64,000 nucleotides of DNA from Enterococcus casseliflavus NBRC 100478 (GTDB taxonomy: Bacteria > Bacillota > Bacilli > Lactobacillales > Enterococcaceae), in contig NZ_BCPT01000015.1 in the NCBI RefSeq assembly GCF_001544095.1, positions 1 through 64,000 on the forward strand. The letters run 5' to 3'. The position numbers were made by a program, and so were the translations under genes. This document shows, piece after piece, positions 23,374 through 31,959 of this stretch; position 1 is the first letter of the stretch, and every line of letters starts with the position of its first letter. Under the pieces are notes generated by a model that did no database searches, was not told the DNA's origin, and saw only the letters and a list, made by a program, of their open reading frames with translations.

Positions 23374-25041
23374 ATGAAAATCATCATTATTGGATCTGTC
23401 GCTGCTGGAACAAGTGTCGCTGCAAAAGCAAGAAGAAATACGGAAGATGCAGAGATTGTTTTGTATGATAAAGATATGGATGTGTCTTACGCAGTTTGTG
23501 GGATTCCATATGCAGTGGGGGGAGAAGTGGAAAACTTTGATGAACTGACGCCTCGTAATGCTGAATGGTTTAAAAAAAGGTACGACGTAGATATTCATAC
23601 CTCTCATGAAATAACTCAGGTTGACTATGATAAAAAATTGGTGCACGGAATCAATCTAATTACAAAAAAATCATTTACCAATAATTTTGATGTTTTAGTG
23701 TTGGCCACAGGATCGGTTTATAATACCCCAGAAATATTTGTTAATAGACATTTTGAGAATGTTTTTCAGGTGAAAAATATTTCGAGTGGGAAAAGTATCA
23801 AGAAGTTTGTAGATGAAAACGAGCCAAAAAAAGCAGTTGTCATTGGTGCTGGATATATTGGTTTAGAAATGGCCGAGCAGTTACAGAGACTAGGTCTTGA
23901 GGTCTCGTTACTTCAACGAAGTAAATATCCCATGTCCCATTTAGACTGGGACATGTCTTCAAGAATCATTAATGAAATGAAAAGGAAAAACATTGCCTTT
24001 TTCCCTGAAGAAACCGTCAGAAAAGTTAACGGTGATGGTAGTCTGAAGTCTATTGAAACGGCTAAAGGAACTATCTTTTCGGCAGATATTTTTGTATTAG
24101 CTACCGGAGTAAAGCCGAACACCGCATTAGCAAAATCCATGGGAATTAAATTAGGAATTACCGGAGCTATAGAAGTAAACGATAAGTTAGAAACCAATTT
24201 TCCAAATGTTTATGCTGTAGGTGATGTTGCAGAAAGTTTTGATCGCATAACTAGGCGACCAATTTATCGACCTTTAGCTTCAACAGCCAATAAAATGGGA
24301 AGGATCGCAGGAGATGTTATTACAGGTGGCAATCTACGACACAAGGGAATCTTAGGAACTGGTATTTTACGATTCTTTGATTTAACAATTGCTCAAACTG
24401 GTCTCACAGAAAAAGATGCTTTAGCAAATAATATAGCTATTACTACTTTATATAATATTAAACCTAATAAGCCGGACTATATGAATGGTAAAGAAATGGT
24501 GATCAAAGCAATCGCAAATAAAGAAAATGGGAAGATACTTGGGGCTCAAATCATAGGTTATGATGGGGTAGATAAGCGGATCGATGTGCTTGCTACTGCT
24601 ATTTCATTTGGCGCAGCTGCTGAAGATTTATTTCACTTGGATTTAGCATATGCTCCACCTTTTTCTACAACAAAAGATCCCATTCATTATACTGGGATGG
24701 CTTTGAACAACGATATAAATAATGATACCCCGTTAATGACCCCTATAGAGCTATTGAGAAGAATTGATAGCGGCGAAAAATTACAAATTATTGATACCAG
24801 ATCAAGAAAACAGTTTGAAACTTCGAAAGTTGAGGGAGCAATTCACATACCTTTAGCTGAGTTAAGAGATCGATATGAGGAATTGGATAAAGAATGTGTG
24901 ACAGTAACTTATTGTAATAAAGGCGTTACTGGAAATGCAGCACAAAATATTTTACTGAACAAAGGATTTAAACAAGTTTATAATTTATCCGGAGGAAATA
25001 AAAACTATCAAGAAGTTTGTGAAACGATACAAAAATTATGA
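23374..25041 (+). CDS. CoA-disulfide reductase fused to rhodanese domain
   Basis: 555 residues. The FAD-binding start (MKIIIIGSVAAGTSVAAKAR), redox Cys42 in SYAVCGIPYAVGG and an NAD(P)-binding site near 155 (VVIGAGYIGLEMAEQL) mark the CoA-disulfide/persulfide reductase family. A C-terminal rhodanese domain (about 465-555) has its active Cys in TYCNKGVTG. Such fusions reduce CoA-disulfides, polysulfides or persulfides with NADH. Its place in an ars operon suggests it keeps a thiol pool reduced or handles thiolated arsenic; that role is inferred. No thioredoxin-type arsenate reductase is present. Confidence 0.9.
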   Translation: MKIIIIGSVAAGTSVAAKARRNTEDAEIVLYDKDMDVSYAVCGIPYAVGGEVENFDELTPRNAEWFKKRYDVDIHTSHEITQVDYDKKLVHGINLITKKSFTNNFDVLVLATGSVYNTPEIFVNRHFENVFQVKNISSGKSIKKFVDENEPKKAVVIGAGYIGLEMAEQLQRLGLEVSLLQRSKYPMSHLDWDMSSRIINEMKRKNIAFFPEETVRKVNGDGSLKSIETAKGTIFSADIFVLATGVKPNTALAKSMGIKLGITGAIEVNDKLETNFPNVYAVGDVAESFDRITRRPIYRPLASTANKMGRIAGDVITGGNLRHKGILGTGILRFFDLTIAQTGLTEKDALANNIAITTLYNIKPNKPDYMNGKEMVIKAIANKENGKILGAQIIGYDGVDKRIDVLATAISFGAAAEDLFHLDLAYAPPFSTTKDPIHYTGMALNNDINNDTPLMTPIELLRRIDSGEKLQIIDTRSRKQFETSKVEGAIHIPLAELRDRYEELDKECVTVTYCNKGVTGNAAQNILLNKGFKQVYNLSGGNKNYQEVCETIQKL

Positions 25042-25161
25042 TAGAATTCTAAATATTGGAATAATTAGGAAGAAACTTATTTTGAGGTTTGATGTAAAAT
25101 TTGTATTTTTTTCAAGCTTCATTTTTTTATATATTATGGACTACTAGAGGTGAAATTGAAG

Positions 25162-25518
25162 ATGGTAGATTTAACTAAAATTGAATACCGAGTTTTGATT
25201 TCATTATATGAATGCGAGGGAGGGATAACAAAACGTAACTTTGTAAAAAAATACCCAGAAATTAAGCTGAATACAGCTTATTTAGTTATTGATCGGCTAG
25301 TAGACAAAGGGTACTTAGAAATGAGTTGCTCAAAAAAAACTGAATTATCAGAAAAATTGTTTAGTCCAATCAAATCAATAACTGACTTCTATTCTGATAT
25401 GTTTGGTATTTGCGCTGTTGATTGTACGGTGAAAAAAGTAATACGTGAACTAACTGATTATAGTCAAACAAGTTTTATTCTAGATAAAATAAGAGAAGCA
25501 AAAAGATATGCAAAATAA
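25162..25518 (+). CDS. BlaI/CopY-like winged-helix protein
   Basis: 118 residues from ATG 25162 (AGAGG site; an upstream GTG at 25150 lacks one). The N-terminal half is a winged helix (DLTKIEYRVLISLYECEGGI, then KLNTAYLVIDRLVDKGYLEM). The C-terminal half contains Cys residues (GICAVDCTV) that might bind metal or be redox-active. It lies 120 bp after the ars operon and could regulate it or the following gene. It resembles the protein at 12580 in layout. Confidence 0.6.
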   Translation: MVDLTKIEYRVLISLYECEGGITKRNFVKKYPEIKLNTAYLVIDRLVDKGYLEMSCSKKTELSEKLFSPIKSITDFYSDMFGICAVDCTVKKVIRELTDYSQTSFILDKIREAKRYAK

Positions 25519-25592
25519 ATTTATATAGTTGGAATGAAAAGGTAAAATCTCATACTTATAGTCTTGGTATACAGTAAAAAAGAAATGGAGAA

Positions 25593-26680
25593 ATGTCTAT
25601 GGGACTTTTACATTTGCTTTATGTAATATTGTATTCAATTATAGTAATTAGCTTACTTATTTCCTAAGATTTATTTGTAAAAAATTTTAAGAAACTCCAT
25701 TTACGATATTCTTTTAAAATAATTATTGGTTTAATATTATTTGTATCGCAAATGTATTTTATCATAACTTTTTCGATAAATAATGTGGGGCATGTTTATT
25801 ATGAATATACATTACCTTTATTTATCTTATACTTTAACTCATTCAAAATGAAAAATTATTTTCTTTTATTGGCTCTAATGATGGTGTTTATCGGACTATC
25901 GTAATAAGTATTATTGATATCAAGACATTACTTAGTATTCTAGTTCTAAGTATACTGGCATTCACTTTTAGTTTCGTAATTAAAAAAAGCTTTTATAAAT
26001 ATAAAATACAGATACCGTTTTATATATTTTTTGTTTTAATTACTCTAATGATGGCTGGATTGAATTCTATGCTCTTTTTTGAATATAAACTTACTTTTTG
26101 GGAATATCTATCTTTGTTTATAGGGTCTATAATTATTTGTATTTCTTGGCAATACTATCTAAGTACTCAAAAATAATTCTTAAAAGATATAAATAGAAAA
26201 CTTATTGAGAGAAACTACGATGAATTGACGAAAGTTAAAAATATTAGAAGCTTAAATGAAGACGTAGATAGTATGACAGATGTTGAAAAGGAAAAGCTTA
26301 TTTTTGTTATGATGGATTTAGATCATTTTAAAAGAATTAATGATCACTATGGACACATTACAGGAAATCGTGCTTTAATATTCTTTTCAAAAAAAATAAC
26401 AACTTTTCTTAGTGAAGCACACCAAGATCAAGTAGAGGTTTATAGATATGGAGGCGAAGAATTTTTAGTTATTTTCAAAGACAGTACATTAAAGTCTGTT
26501 CAAAAGACTATATTAAGATTTCAGGCATTCTTATTAAAAAATAAGTTGAATATTGGAGGGGAAAGAAAGATTACGCTTTATTTTTCTGCTGGCATTTCTA
26601 AGTATGATTCTTCTTTAGATGTATATGAACTCATCAATCAGGCTGATCAAGCGCTGTATGCTGCAAAAAAAAGGAGGTAG
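25593..26680 (+). pseudogene. membrane-anchored diguanylate cyclase, decayed
   Basis: Reading all frames together restores a protein of about 360 residues: five or six membrane helices and then a GGDEF domain (26225-26680) with intact FVMMDLDHFKRINDHYGH and GGEEF active-site motifs. At least three lesions break it: a TAA at 25665-25667 after 24 codons, a frameshift near 25905, and a TAA near 26174 just before the cyclase domain. The GGDEF part alone has no ribosome site or ATG, so activity is unlikely. Cyclic-di-GMP enzymes are uncommon in non-motile enterococci. Confidence 0.85.
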
Positions 26681-26961
26681 AAACACAGTTGTTGTTTATT
26701 CTTGATTTATTATGCAATTAAACATGATTTTGGCTTGATCAAGATCTCTTGGACGGTTAATTTAAAATAGTATTGTTTAACAAGGGCATTTTACTTGCTA
26801 TATATAAATAATTGTTCTAAAATTTTCTAGTGTGTCTCATTAAAAGAGTAGCGGAGAAAGCAGATTGGGGAAGTCTTCTTTTTATATGTTGCTTTTATAT
26901 TTATAGGTGAGTAAATCTACTGTAATGATAATATATTTATCGTTTTTCAGAAGGTTTCATC
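26681..26961. other. spacer, nothing recognised
   Basis: No ORF with a start signal was seen in this about 280-bp AT-rich stretch. Confidence 0.5.
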
Positions 26962-27006
26962 AAAGGACGCAAAGAGAAAGTTCTATTTTTCTCTTTGCGT
27001 CCTTTT
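26962..27006 (+). terminator. 18-bp stem terminator
   Basis: AAAGGACGCAAAGAGAAA (26962-26979) pairs perfectly with 26988-27005 across an 8-nt loop and ends in T's. The symmetric A/T flanks allow use in both directions. Confidence 0.85.
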
Positions 27007-27108
27007 CTAAACTATTTATTGGAAAGTAAAGATCTACTAAACTGAAACCAATCATTGATATAACAAATCAGCACATAACTTAATATTTCTCATGCTATTG
27101 GAGGGCTT

Positions 27109-28179
27109 ATGGAAGAAAATAAATACATCGAGATTGTTAAAGTGTTCTCAAAACTTGGGTTCTTTGCTTTTGGTGGACCAGCTGCTCATATCGCTATGAT
27201 GGAAGAAGAAGTCGTGGATAAAAGGCAATGGATGTCTAAGGAAGAGTTTCTAAATTTATTAGGATTTACTAACTTGATTCCTGGTCCAAACTCTACAGAG
27301 ATGGCAATTATATTAGGTCATCGGCGTGCTGGAAAATGGGGATTATTTTTAGCAGGTATTTCATTTATTTTACCAGCAATGGTCATTGTAATGATTATAG
27401 GGCACTTTTATAAATTATATGGAGACCTTCCTAGAGTTCAAACAATTATGGAGTATATAAAGCCTGTCATTGTAGCAATTATTGTAGCAGCTCTAATAAA
27501 GCTTTTTAAAACAGCTATAAAAGATATATCTACATTTATTGTTTTTTGCCTGTCTCTGCTTTTGGTTGTTTTTGGTGCTTCGGAACTCACTGTGTTAATA
27601 GTTGCCGCAATACTCTTACTATTAATAAAAAAAGATTGGAATTTTAAAAATTATGTCATAGAGCCATTTAGTCTCTCAATTTTATTTTTAACTTTCCTGA
27701 AAATAGGTTTACTTTTATATGGTAGTGGCTATGTATTACTTGCGTTTATCCAATCAGAATTTGTTGATAAGTTACAAGTATTGACCCAAGTTCAAATGAT
27801 AGATGCCATATCTGTAGGCGAATTTACTCCTGGGCCTGTATTTACTACAGCAACTTTTATTGGATATTTACTTTTCGGTATCCCAGGTGCTTTGGTAGCT
27901 ACAGTAGGGATTTTTTTACCATCGTTTCTACTGGTTCTTATATTAGCACCACTATTTTCCAAGCTTAAACAATCCAATACATTTTCCAAAATGTTAATTG
28001 GTATAAATGCGGCAGCATTAGCATTGATGGCTAATGTTACCATCCAATTAGGACAAAATATATTTGTTGAATGGTATTTCATTTTAATTTTTTTTATTAG
28101 TCTATTAGGTATTCTTAAATACAAAATTAACTCTGCATTCTTCATTTTAGGGGGAATTCTATTAGGTCTATTTTTATGA
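27109..28179 (+). CDS. chrA: ChrA-type chromate efflux transporter
   Basis: 356 residues with two homologous halves of the CHR family. Half 1: VFSKLGFFAFGGPAAHIAMM, then FLNLLGFTNLIPGPNSTEMA. Half 2 starts near 185: FLTFLKIGLLLYGSGYVLLA, then GEFTPGPVFTTATFIGYLLF. The paired PGP motifs are diagnostic. It exports chromate and possibly related anions; the true substrate is untested. A GGAGGGC site lies 8 bp upstream. It stands alone and is the second metal/oxyanion gene of this region. Confidence 0.92.
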   Translation: MEENKYIEIVKVFSKLGFFAFGGPAAHIAMMEEEVVDKRQWMSKEEFLNLLGFTNLIPGPNSTEMAIILGHRRAGKWGLFLAGISFILPAMVIVMIIGHFYKLYGDLPRVQTIMEYIKPVIVAIIVAALIKLFKTAIKDISTFIVFCLSLLLVVFGASELTVLIVAAILLLLIKKDWNFKNYVIEPFSLSILFLTFLKIGLLLYGSGYVLLAFIQSEFVDKLQVLTQVQMIDAISVGEFTPGPVFTTATFIGYLLFGIPGALVATVGIFLPSFLLVLILAPLFSKLKQSNTFSKMLIGINAAALALMANVTIQLGQNIFVEWYFILIFFISLLGILKYKINSAFFILGGILLGLFL

Positions 28180-28397
28180 TTTAGATTAGATGATCTAATG
28201 ATAAGAGTTTTGCATAAGAATGTTAGGGTATTTATGTATAAAAACAATAGATTTTTTTGTAGGTAAGGGGTAACATACTATTGTAAAGATATCTGATGTT
28301 GAATTGAAATTTATTTGATTACGTAATATGTATTTTTAAATAGCAGAAGTGGTTAGTTAATCTCTCTTTTCGCTGAGTTTTTTATTAAGGGAAGGAC

Positions 28398-28688
28398 GTG
28401 ATTTTCCTGAAAGTTGAGAAAGAAGAATTTAAACGAGTTATTAATGACGCGTCTCACTTAGAATATAATTATATTCATCGGGATTTAGAAAAGATTACTG
28501 ATCCTAACTTGAAGGACGAAGAAGTAGAGTATTTGATTGTAAATCAGATACATCACAGACTTTTAAAAAGTTCACACAAATCGTTATTTGGAAATAAAAT
28601 AATAATAAAAAGTATTGATGAAAAAGATTACAAGTTATTAAGATATTATGTGGAAGCATTATCGGAAAACCACTATAGAATAAAATAA
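28398..28688 (+). CDS. unknown small protein
   Basis: 96 residues from a GTG at 28398 close to GGGAAGGA. Charged and helical (EEFKRVINDASHLEYNYIHR; DEEVEYLIVNQIHHRLLKSS). No membrane helix or motif was identified. Not recognised; it may be a regulator-like or accessory small protein. The start is uncertain. Confidence 0.45.
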   Translation: MIFLKVEKEEFKRVINDASHLEYNYIHRDLEKITDPNLKDEEVEYLIVNQIHHRLLKSSHKSLFGNKIIIKSIDEKDYKLLRYYVEALSENHYRIK

Positions 28689-29015
28689 TATTCCTTAAAG
28701 TCTTAGGTTTCGAAAAGTTAATTATTACTTATGTGAATGGTTTTTAAATAAATGATTGCTTGATAAAAAATGATTATGAATTCTACAATATTGATTTTAA
28801 CGGATCAGAAATTATAGGATTTTGCTCTATTTTAAAATCGAGCTGAAGCTGGATCTAAGAATAGGAGACAATAAATAGATGTACTGCTTTATTAACATAA
28901 AAAAAGCAATTTTTAATCTGTGATGATTGGCTTGCTAGTTTGTGATATTTTTTAGTTAAAAGTTACTTGCATTTGCTATGTCTAACTGTAGGTAATACCA
29001 TTTTGGAGGGATGAT
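28689..29015. other. AT-rich spacer, nothing recognised
   Basis: No ORF with a ribosome site. A promoter for the gene at 29016 should lie here but no convincing pair of boxes was seen. Confidence 0.5.
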
Positions 29016-29219
29016 ATGGAAGAAAGTGAGAGTTTTGAACAGCACTGGCTATTGTCATTTAGTATCCAACGTGTAAAATATCTGAAACTTCTTTCCGCCT
29101 ATCCAAAAACTACTTGGACGGAGGAGGAAAAGAAGGTATTTCTCTGGTTGTGTCAGATGGATATCGATACACTTGAAACAATGGAGATCATTTTTAGCAA
29201 ATTAGCACACAAAAAATGA
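29016..29219 (+). CDS. unknown small protein
   Basis: 67 residues with a TTGGAGGG site. Helical, rich in Trp, Leu and Glu (FEQHWLLSFSIQRVKYLKLL; WTEEEKKVFLWLCQMDIDTL). Not recognised. A hairpin follows it, so it is probably a single-gene transcript. Confidence 0.5.
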   Translation: MEESESFEQHWLLSFSIQRVKYLKLLSAYPKTTWTEEEKKVFLWLCQMDIDTLETMEIIFSKLAHKK

Positions 29220-29225
29220 ATAAGA

Positions 29226-29257
29226 CAGCTACTCATTCTTACAAGTAGCTGCCTTTA
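29226..29257 (+). terminator. hairpin after small gene
   Basis: CAGCTACT (29226-29233) pairs with AGTAGCTG (29244-29251), followed by CCTTTAAT. Weak T run. Confidence 0.5.
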
Positions 29258-29294
29258 ATATGAAAAGAGCTTGGCCATTAGAGAGTTTCACTCC

Positions 29295-29444
29295 TTATGC
29301 TAGTTTTTCTAATTCATGTACTGCATTTTCGATTGTAGTACCGGTTGCCACTTTGGTTTCATCATTTTTAGAAAAAACAATAAACAAGTTTAAGTTAGTG
29401 TCCAAAGTAACACGATAATCAATTGTTTTGTTAGTGAATGTCAT
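29295..29444 (-). CDS. unknown small protein
   Basis: 49 residues from the ATG at 29444, which has a GAGAGGAG site; the longer frame to 29525 lacks one. The sequence (TIDYRVTLDTNLNLFIVFSK, then EKLA at the end) suggests a small beta-hairpin with a C-terminal helix. Not recognised. Transcribed divergently from the cold-shock gene. Confidence 0.5.
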   Translation of the reverse strand: MTFTNKTIDYRVTLDTNLNLFIVFSKNDETKVATGTTIENAVHELEKLA

Positions 29445-29589
29445 AATACATTCTCCTCTCTCAAATAGTGACGAAAGGTAACGATAACGTTCATAGCGAA
29501 ATTCTATATAGATAGTATAGCACATTAAAAATAAAATAGTGTATAGTGAGTGATAAGTTTATAAAAAAATAATATTTTTATGTAAAGTT

Positions 29590-29739
29590 GCAACTAAAGA
29601 GTTTGTGTGGTATACTACTTGTAGTGATAAACTTTGAAACGTATTAAGAGTGCTATACATAAATTTATACTCTCCTTTTGCTTATCAAACAATTATTGCA
29701 ACAAAACGCATTCGTAATGATGCACAAGGAGGAAATAGT
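29590..29739 (+). promoter_or_regulatory. long leader of cold-shock gene
   Basis: About 150 nt with a likely promoter (TGTGGTATACTAC near 29606) lie between it and the csp start. Long structured 5' leaders are typical of csp mRNAs and act as cold-responsive elements. The fold itself was not computed. Confidence 0.4.
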
Positions 29740-29940
29740 ATGAATAAAGGTACAGTAAAATGGTTTAATTCAGATAAAGGTTTTGGGTTCATTACAGGAG
29801 AAGATGGTCAAGATGTCTTTGCTCATTTTTCAGCGATTCAAGCGGATGGATTTAAATCTTTAGATGAAGGTCAAGCAGTTACTTTTGATACTGAAGAAGG
29901 TCAACGCGGTTTGCAAGCTGCTAATATCTATAAAGCATAA
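29740..29940 (+). CDS. csp: cold shock protein (CspA family)
   Basis: 66 residues, standard length, from ATG 29740 with a CAAGGAGG site. It contains RNP1 (DKGFGFIT) and RNP2 (DVFAHFSAI) nucleic-acid binding motifs and the usual start [16 protein letters not shown]. It is an RNA chaperone that melts mRNA structure at low temperature. A terminator follows at once. Confidence 0.97.
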   Translation: MNKGTVKWFNSDKGFGFITGEDGQDVFAHFSAIQADGFKSLDEGQAVTFDTEEGQRGLQAANIYKA

Positions 29941-29951
29941 AAGTGCCTTTT

Positions 29952-29983
29952 AACCCGTCTCAACATGTGTGAGGCGGGTTTTT
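29952..29983 (+). terminator. csp terminator
   Basis: AACCCGTCTCA pairs with TGAGGCGGGTT, followed by T5, starting 12 bp after the csp stop. Confidence 0.85.
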
Positions 29984-30006
29984 CATACTTCAAAGGAGGG
30001 GTAAGA

Positions 30007-30222
30007 ATGAGTTTTTCACAATGGAAACCACAACAACTTTCAATAGAAGGCCAAGCTTTTCATATAGATCAACAGGTCATATTTCGATATAGAAAAAAAC
30101 AAGCAGCTGGAACAATTATAAAGCTACTCAGCAATTCGGCAGTTGTAACCCTTTCAAATTCAGAAGTGACGAATACTACGGAAAGAACAGTTATAAATTA
30201 TAAAAATTTAATGAGTAACTGA
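30007..30222 (+). CDS. DUF2187-like small protein
   Basis: 71 residues from ATG 30007 with an AAAGGAGG site. The central beta-rich part resembles DUF2187/YkvS-type proteins: VIFRYRKKQAAGTIIKLLSN, then NSAVVTLSNSEVTNTTERTV ending NYKNL. Function unknown in the family. It follows the csp gene past its terminator. Confidence 0.55.
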   Translation: MSFSQWKPQQLSIEGQAFHIDQQVIFRYRKKQAAGTIIKLLSNSAVVTLSNSEVTNTTERTVINYKNLMSN

Positions 30223-30308
30223 AATCAATGAAGAATAGATTGAGTTTTTTAATCACGTACTATGTATATGTAAACTGGATAGACGATTGGTTTGAGTGGA
30301 GGAATAAA

Positions 30309-30614
30309 ATGCAAAAAGAAGCTATTCATCAGTTAATCGTAAAATTGACACTTAACAAAAATTGGCTTAATGACCCAATGATTGTTAATCAAGTGAAATA
30401 TCTAGGAGATCAACTTTCTTGTACACGACGTTCTCCGATTAATTATAATCAGATTCAGGGAATCAATGTTTATTATCTGGATGGTTCTGAAAAAATGTAT
30501 ACTTCTTTAAAAAGTTGCTGTGAAGGAGAAAAACTCTTCAAAGGAACCATCCAGAAATATATTTTATCTGATTCACCCATAGCAGATGGCAGATATTTCT
30601 GTGTCATTCGCTAA
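30309..30614 (+). CDS. unknown small protein
   Basis: 101 residues from ATG 30309, which has a GTGGAGG site 6 bp upstream; the longer frame from 30228 has none. Helical N-terminus (EAIHQLIVKLTLNKNWLNDP), then a mixed part with a Cys pair (KSCCEGEKLF). Not recognised. Confidence 0.45.
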   Translation: MQKEAIHQLIVKLTLNKNWLNDPMIVNQVKYLGDQLSCTRRSPINYNQIQGINVYYLDGSEKMYTSLKSCCEGEKLFKGTIQKYILSDSPIADGRYFCVIR

Positions 30615-30720
30615 TCTATAAACTTCTAAATCCGCCACCATAAGTTTTGCGATAAATATTTCTTTTTATTAAGCAGATTAAGGATGAACATTTAGTTCAT
30701 TAGATACAGATATACAAAAA

Positions 30721-30742
30721 AACTAGCTATGATCAGCTAGTT
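30721..30742 (-). terminator. terminator of minus-strand small gene
   Basis: AACTAGCT, loop ATGATC, AGCTAGTT, followed on the minus strand by a T run (A run on plus just before 30721). It lies at the end of the gene at 30746-30988. Confidence 0.7.
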
Positions 30743-30745
30743 AAA

Positions 30746-30988
30746 TTATTTATACATAAGAGAGTTACATCTAGATTTAGCTTCCTCTAAAGTAGAAAAT
30801 TTTTCGATATCAATATCGTAAATAAATAATTTGAGTTGAATATTGTGCAACTCTTTCAAATTTAGCACAGCAAATGACGTGATCAAAGGTGGTCTCGATT
30901 GAAAATCATACAAATTTGTTTTTGCTTTTGATGAATATAAACGGTAGTCCGAACTAAAAACTTCTACTGGATAAAAATTAGTATTCAT
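30746..30988 (-). CDS. unknown small protein
   Basis: 80 residues. Predicted beta-rich (MNTNFYPVEVFSSDYRLYSS; QLKLFIYDIDIEKFSTLEEA). The ribosome site upstream of ATG 30988 (AAGTAGGTG) is acceptable. Not recognised. Confidence 0.45.
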   Translation of the reverse strand: MNTNFYPVEVFSSDYRLYSSKAKTNLYDFQSRPPLITSFAVLNLKELHNIQLKLFIYDIDIEKFSTLEEAKSRCNSLMYK

Positions 30989-31156
30989 ATTTGAACACCT
31001 ACTTTCATGGTACTTATCCAGTATAGCACTTAAAAGAAGTCAAAAGTAAAAATAGAAAAAACGTAAGGGATTCCTAAGCATTGCTTCTACATCGTAATTA
31101 CTTGCAAAAAAGAAATATATAGCGTAGGCTGATTAAGCAACATGCATTAATCTAAG

Positions 31157-31222
31157 AAGAGTACCGGCACAGAAAACTTGGGGAAGTTTTTCTGGACTGC
31201 GCCGAATACTCTTCGTTTTTTT
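31157..31222 (+). terminator. long-stem terminator
   Basis: A long imperfect stem: AAGAGTA...GGC...CAGAAAACTT, GGGG loop, AAGTTTTTCTG...GCC...TACTCTT, then T7 after CG. No gene lies directly upstream on this strand, so it may be a relic. The remaining 30989-31156 holds nothing recognised. Confidence 0.6.
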
Positions 31223-31375
31223 ATTTTAACATTATTCTTACTTAATAAACATTAGAATATGAGAAGTTGCATTTAACTGATTTTATCTATTGCTTAATAT
31301 TTTAATAGTCTACGGAATGTGAGGAGGTATTTAGTATAGTATTAGCATAGAGACAAGAGGCTTCTGGTTTCTCTA

Positions 31376-31385
31376 GAGTTAACTC
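31376..31385 (+). promoter_or_regulatory. MerR-type operator
   Basis: The palindrome GAGTTAACTC, within TCTAGAGTTAACTCC, lies 40 bp before the MerR gene remnant. It matches the AGAGTTAACTC core of many MerR-family spacer operators. Confidence 0.6.
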
Positions 31386-31425
31386 CATGGTTTATTATAA
31401 ATAAGAAGAATGAGGAGGAGATTCG

Positions 31426-31667
31426 ATGAATATAAAAAAGCAGCTGAAATGTTTGATTTAAGTGTGGATACACTAAGCTATTATGAGCGTGTTGGCGTGA
31501 TACCACCCGTTCACCGCCACGAGAGCGGCTACCGAGATTATACTACCAATGATTTAAATTGGATTTATCTAGCAAAAAACTTGCGAAATGCTGGATTGTC
31601 GATTGAATCTTTAATTGATTTTGCTCAACTAGTTCAATTACGTGAAACACAAAATGATGCTATATAG
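31426..31667 (+). pseudogene. MerR family regulator, frameshifted and truncated
   Basis: The true start is ATG 31426 behind GAGGAGGAG, but the frame breaks after four codons in an A6 run (31434-31439); seven A's would restore MNIKKAAEMFDLSVDTLSYY. The MerR DNA-binding domain (YYERVGVIPPVHRHESGYRD, then LAKNLRNAGLSIESLIDFAQ) is otherwise well preserved. The frame then ends early at QNDAI, where a MerR protein would continue into its dimer helix. Related proteins sense aldehydes or electrophiles. The gene is dead as read. Confidence 0.8.
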
Positions 31668-31959
31668 ATAGAAGGAAAAATTTGGGAGGTTATCATTCTG
31701 GATGAAAAATAAGCGTAGCTATTAAAGAATTTTACATTTAACTGCTGAAAAGGAATGGTAAGATTCTCCAAAAATTGTCAATGAGGTTCAAACGATAGAA
31801 ACAACTATTTTAGACGGACGCGCTTCGCCCATGAACTATTAGGAGTCAAACGGAATAAGAGTTACTGAATCATAAGAACAATGTCAGAAACTATGCAACG
31901 ATCAGTGGCTGCGTAGCTAATGAACTACCGTGTCGAGTAATTATTACAAAACTTATTAA
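31668..31959. other. decayed sequence upstream of the IS
   Basis: Frames are interrupted by many stops. It probably contains the ruined 3' part of the MerR gene. No intact gene is seen. Confidence 0.4.
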
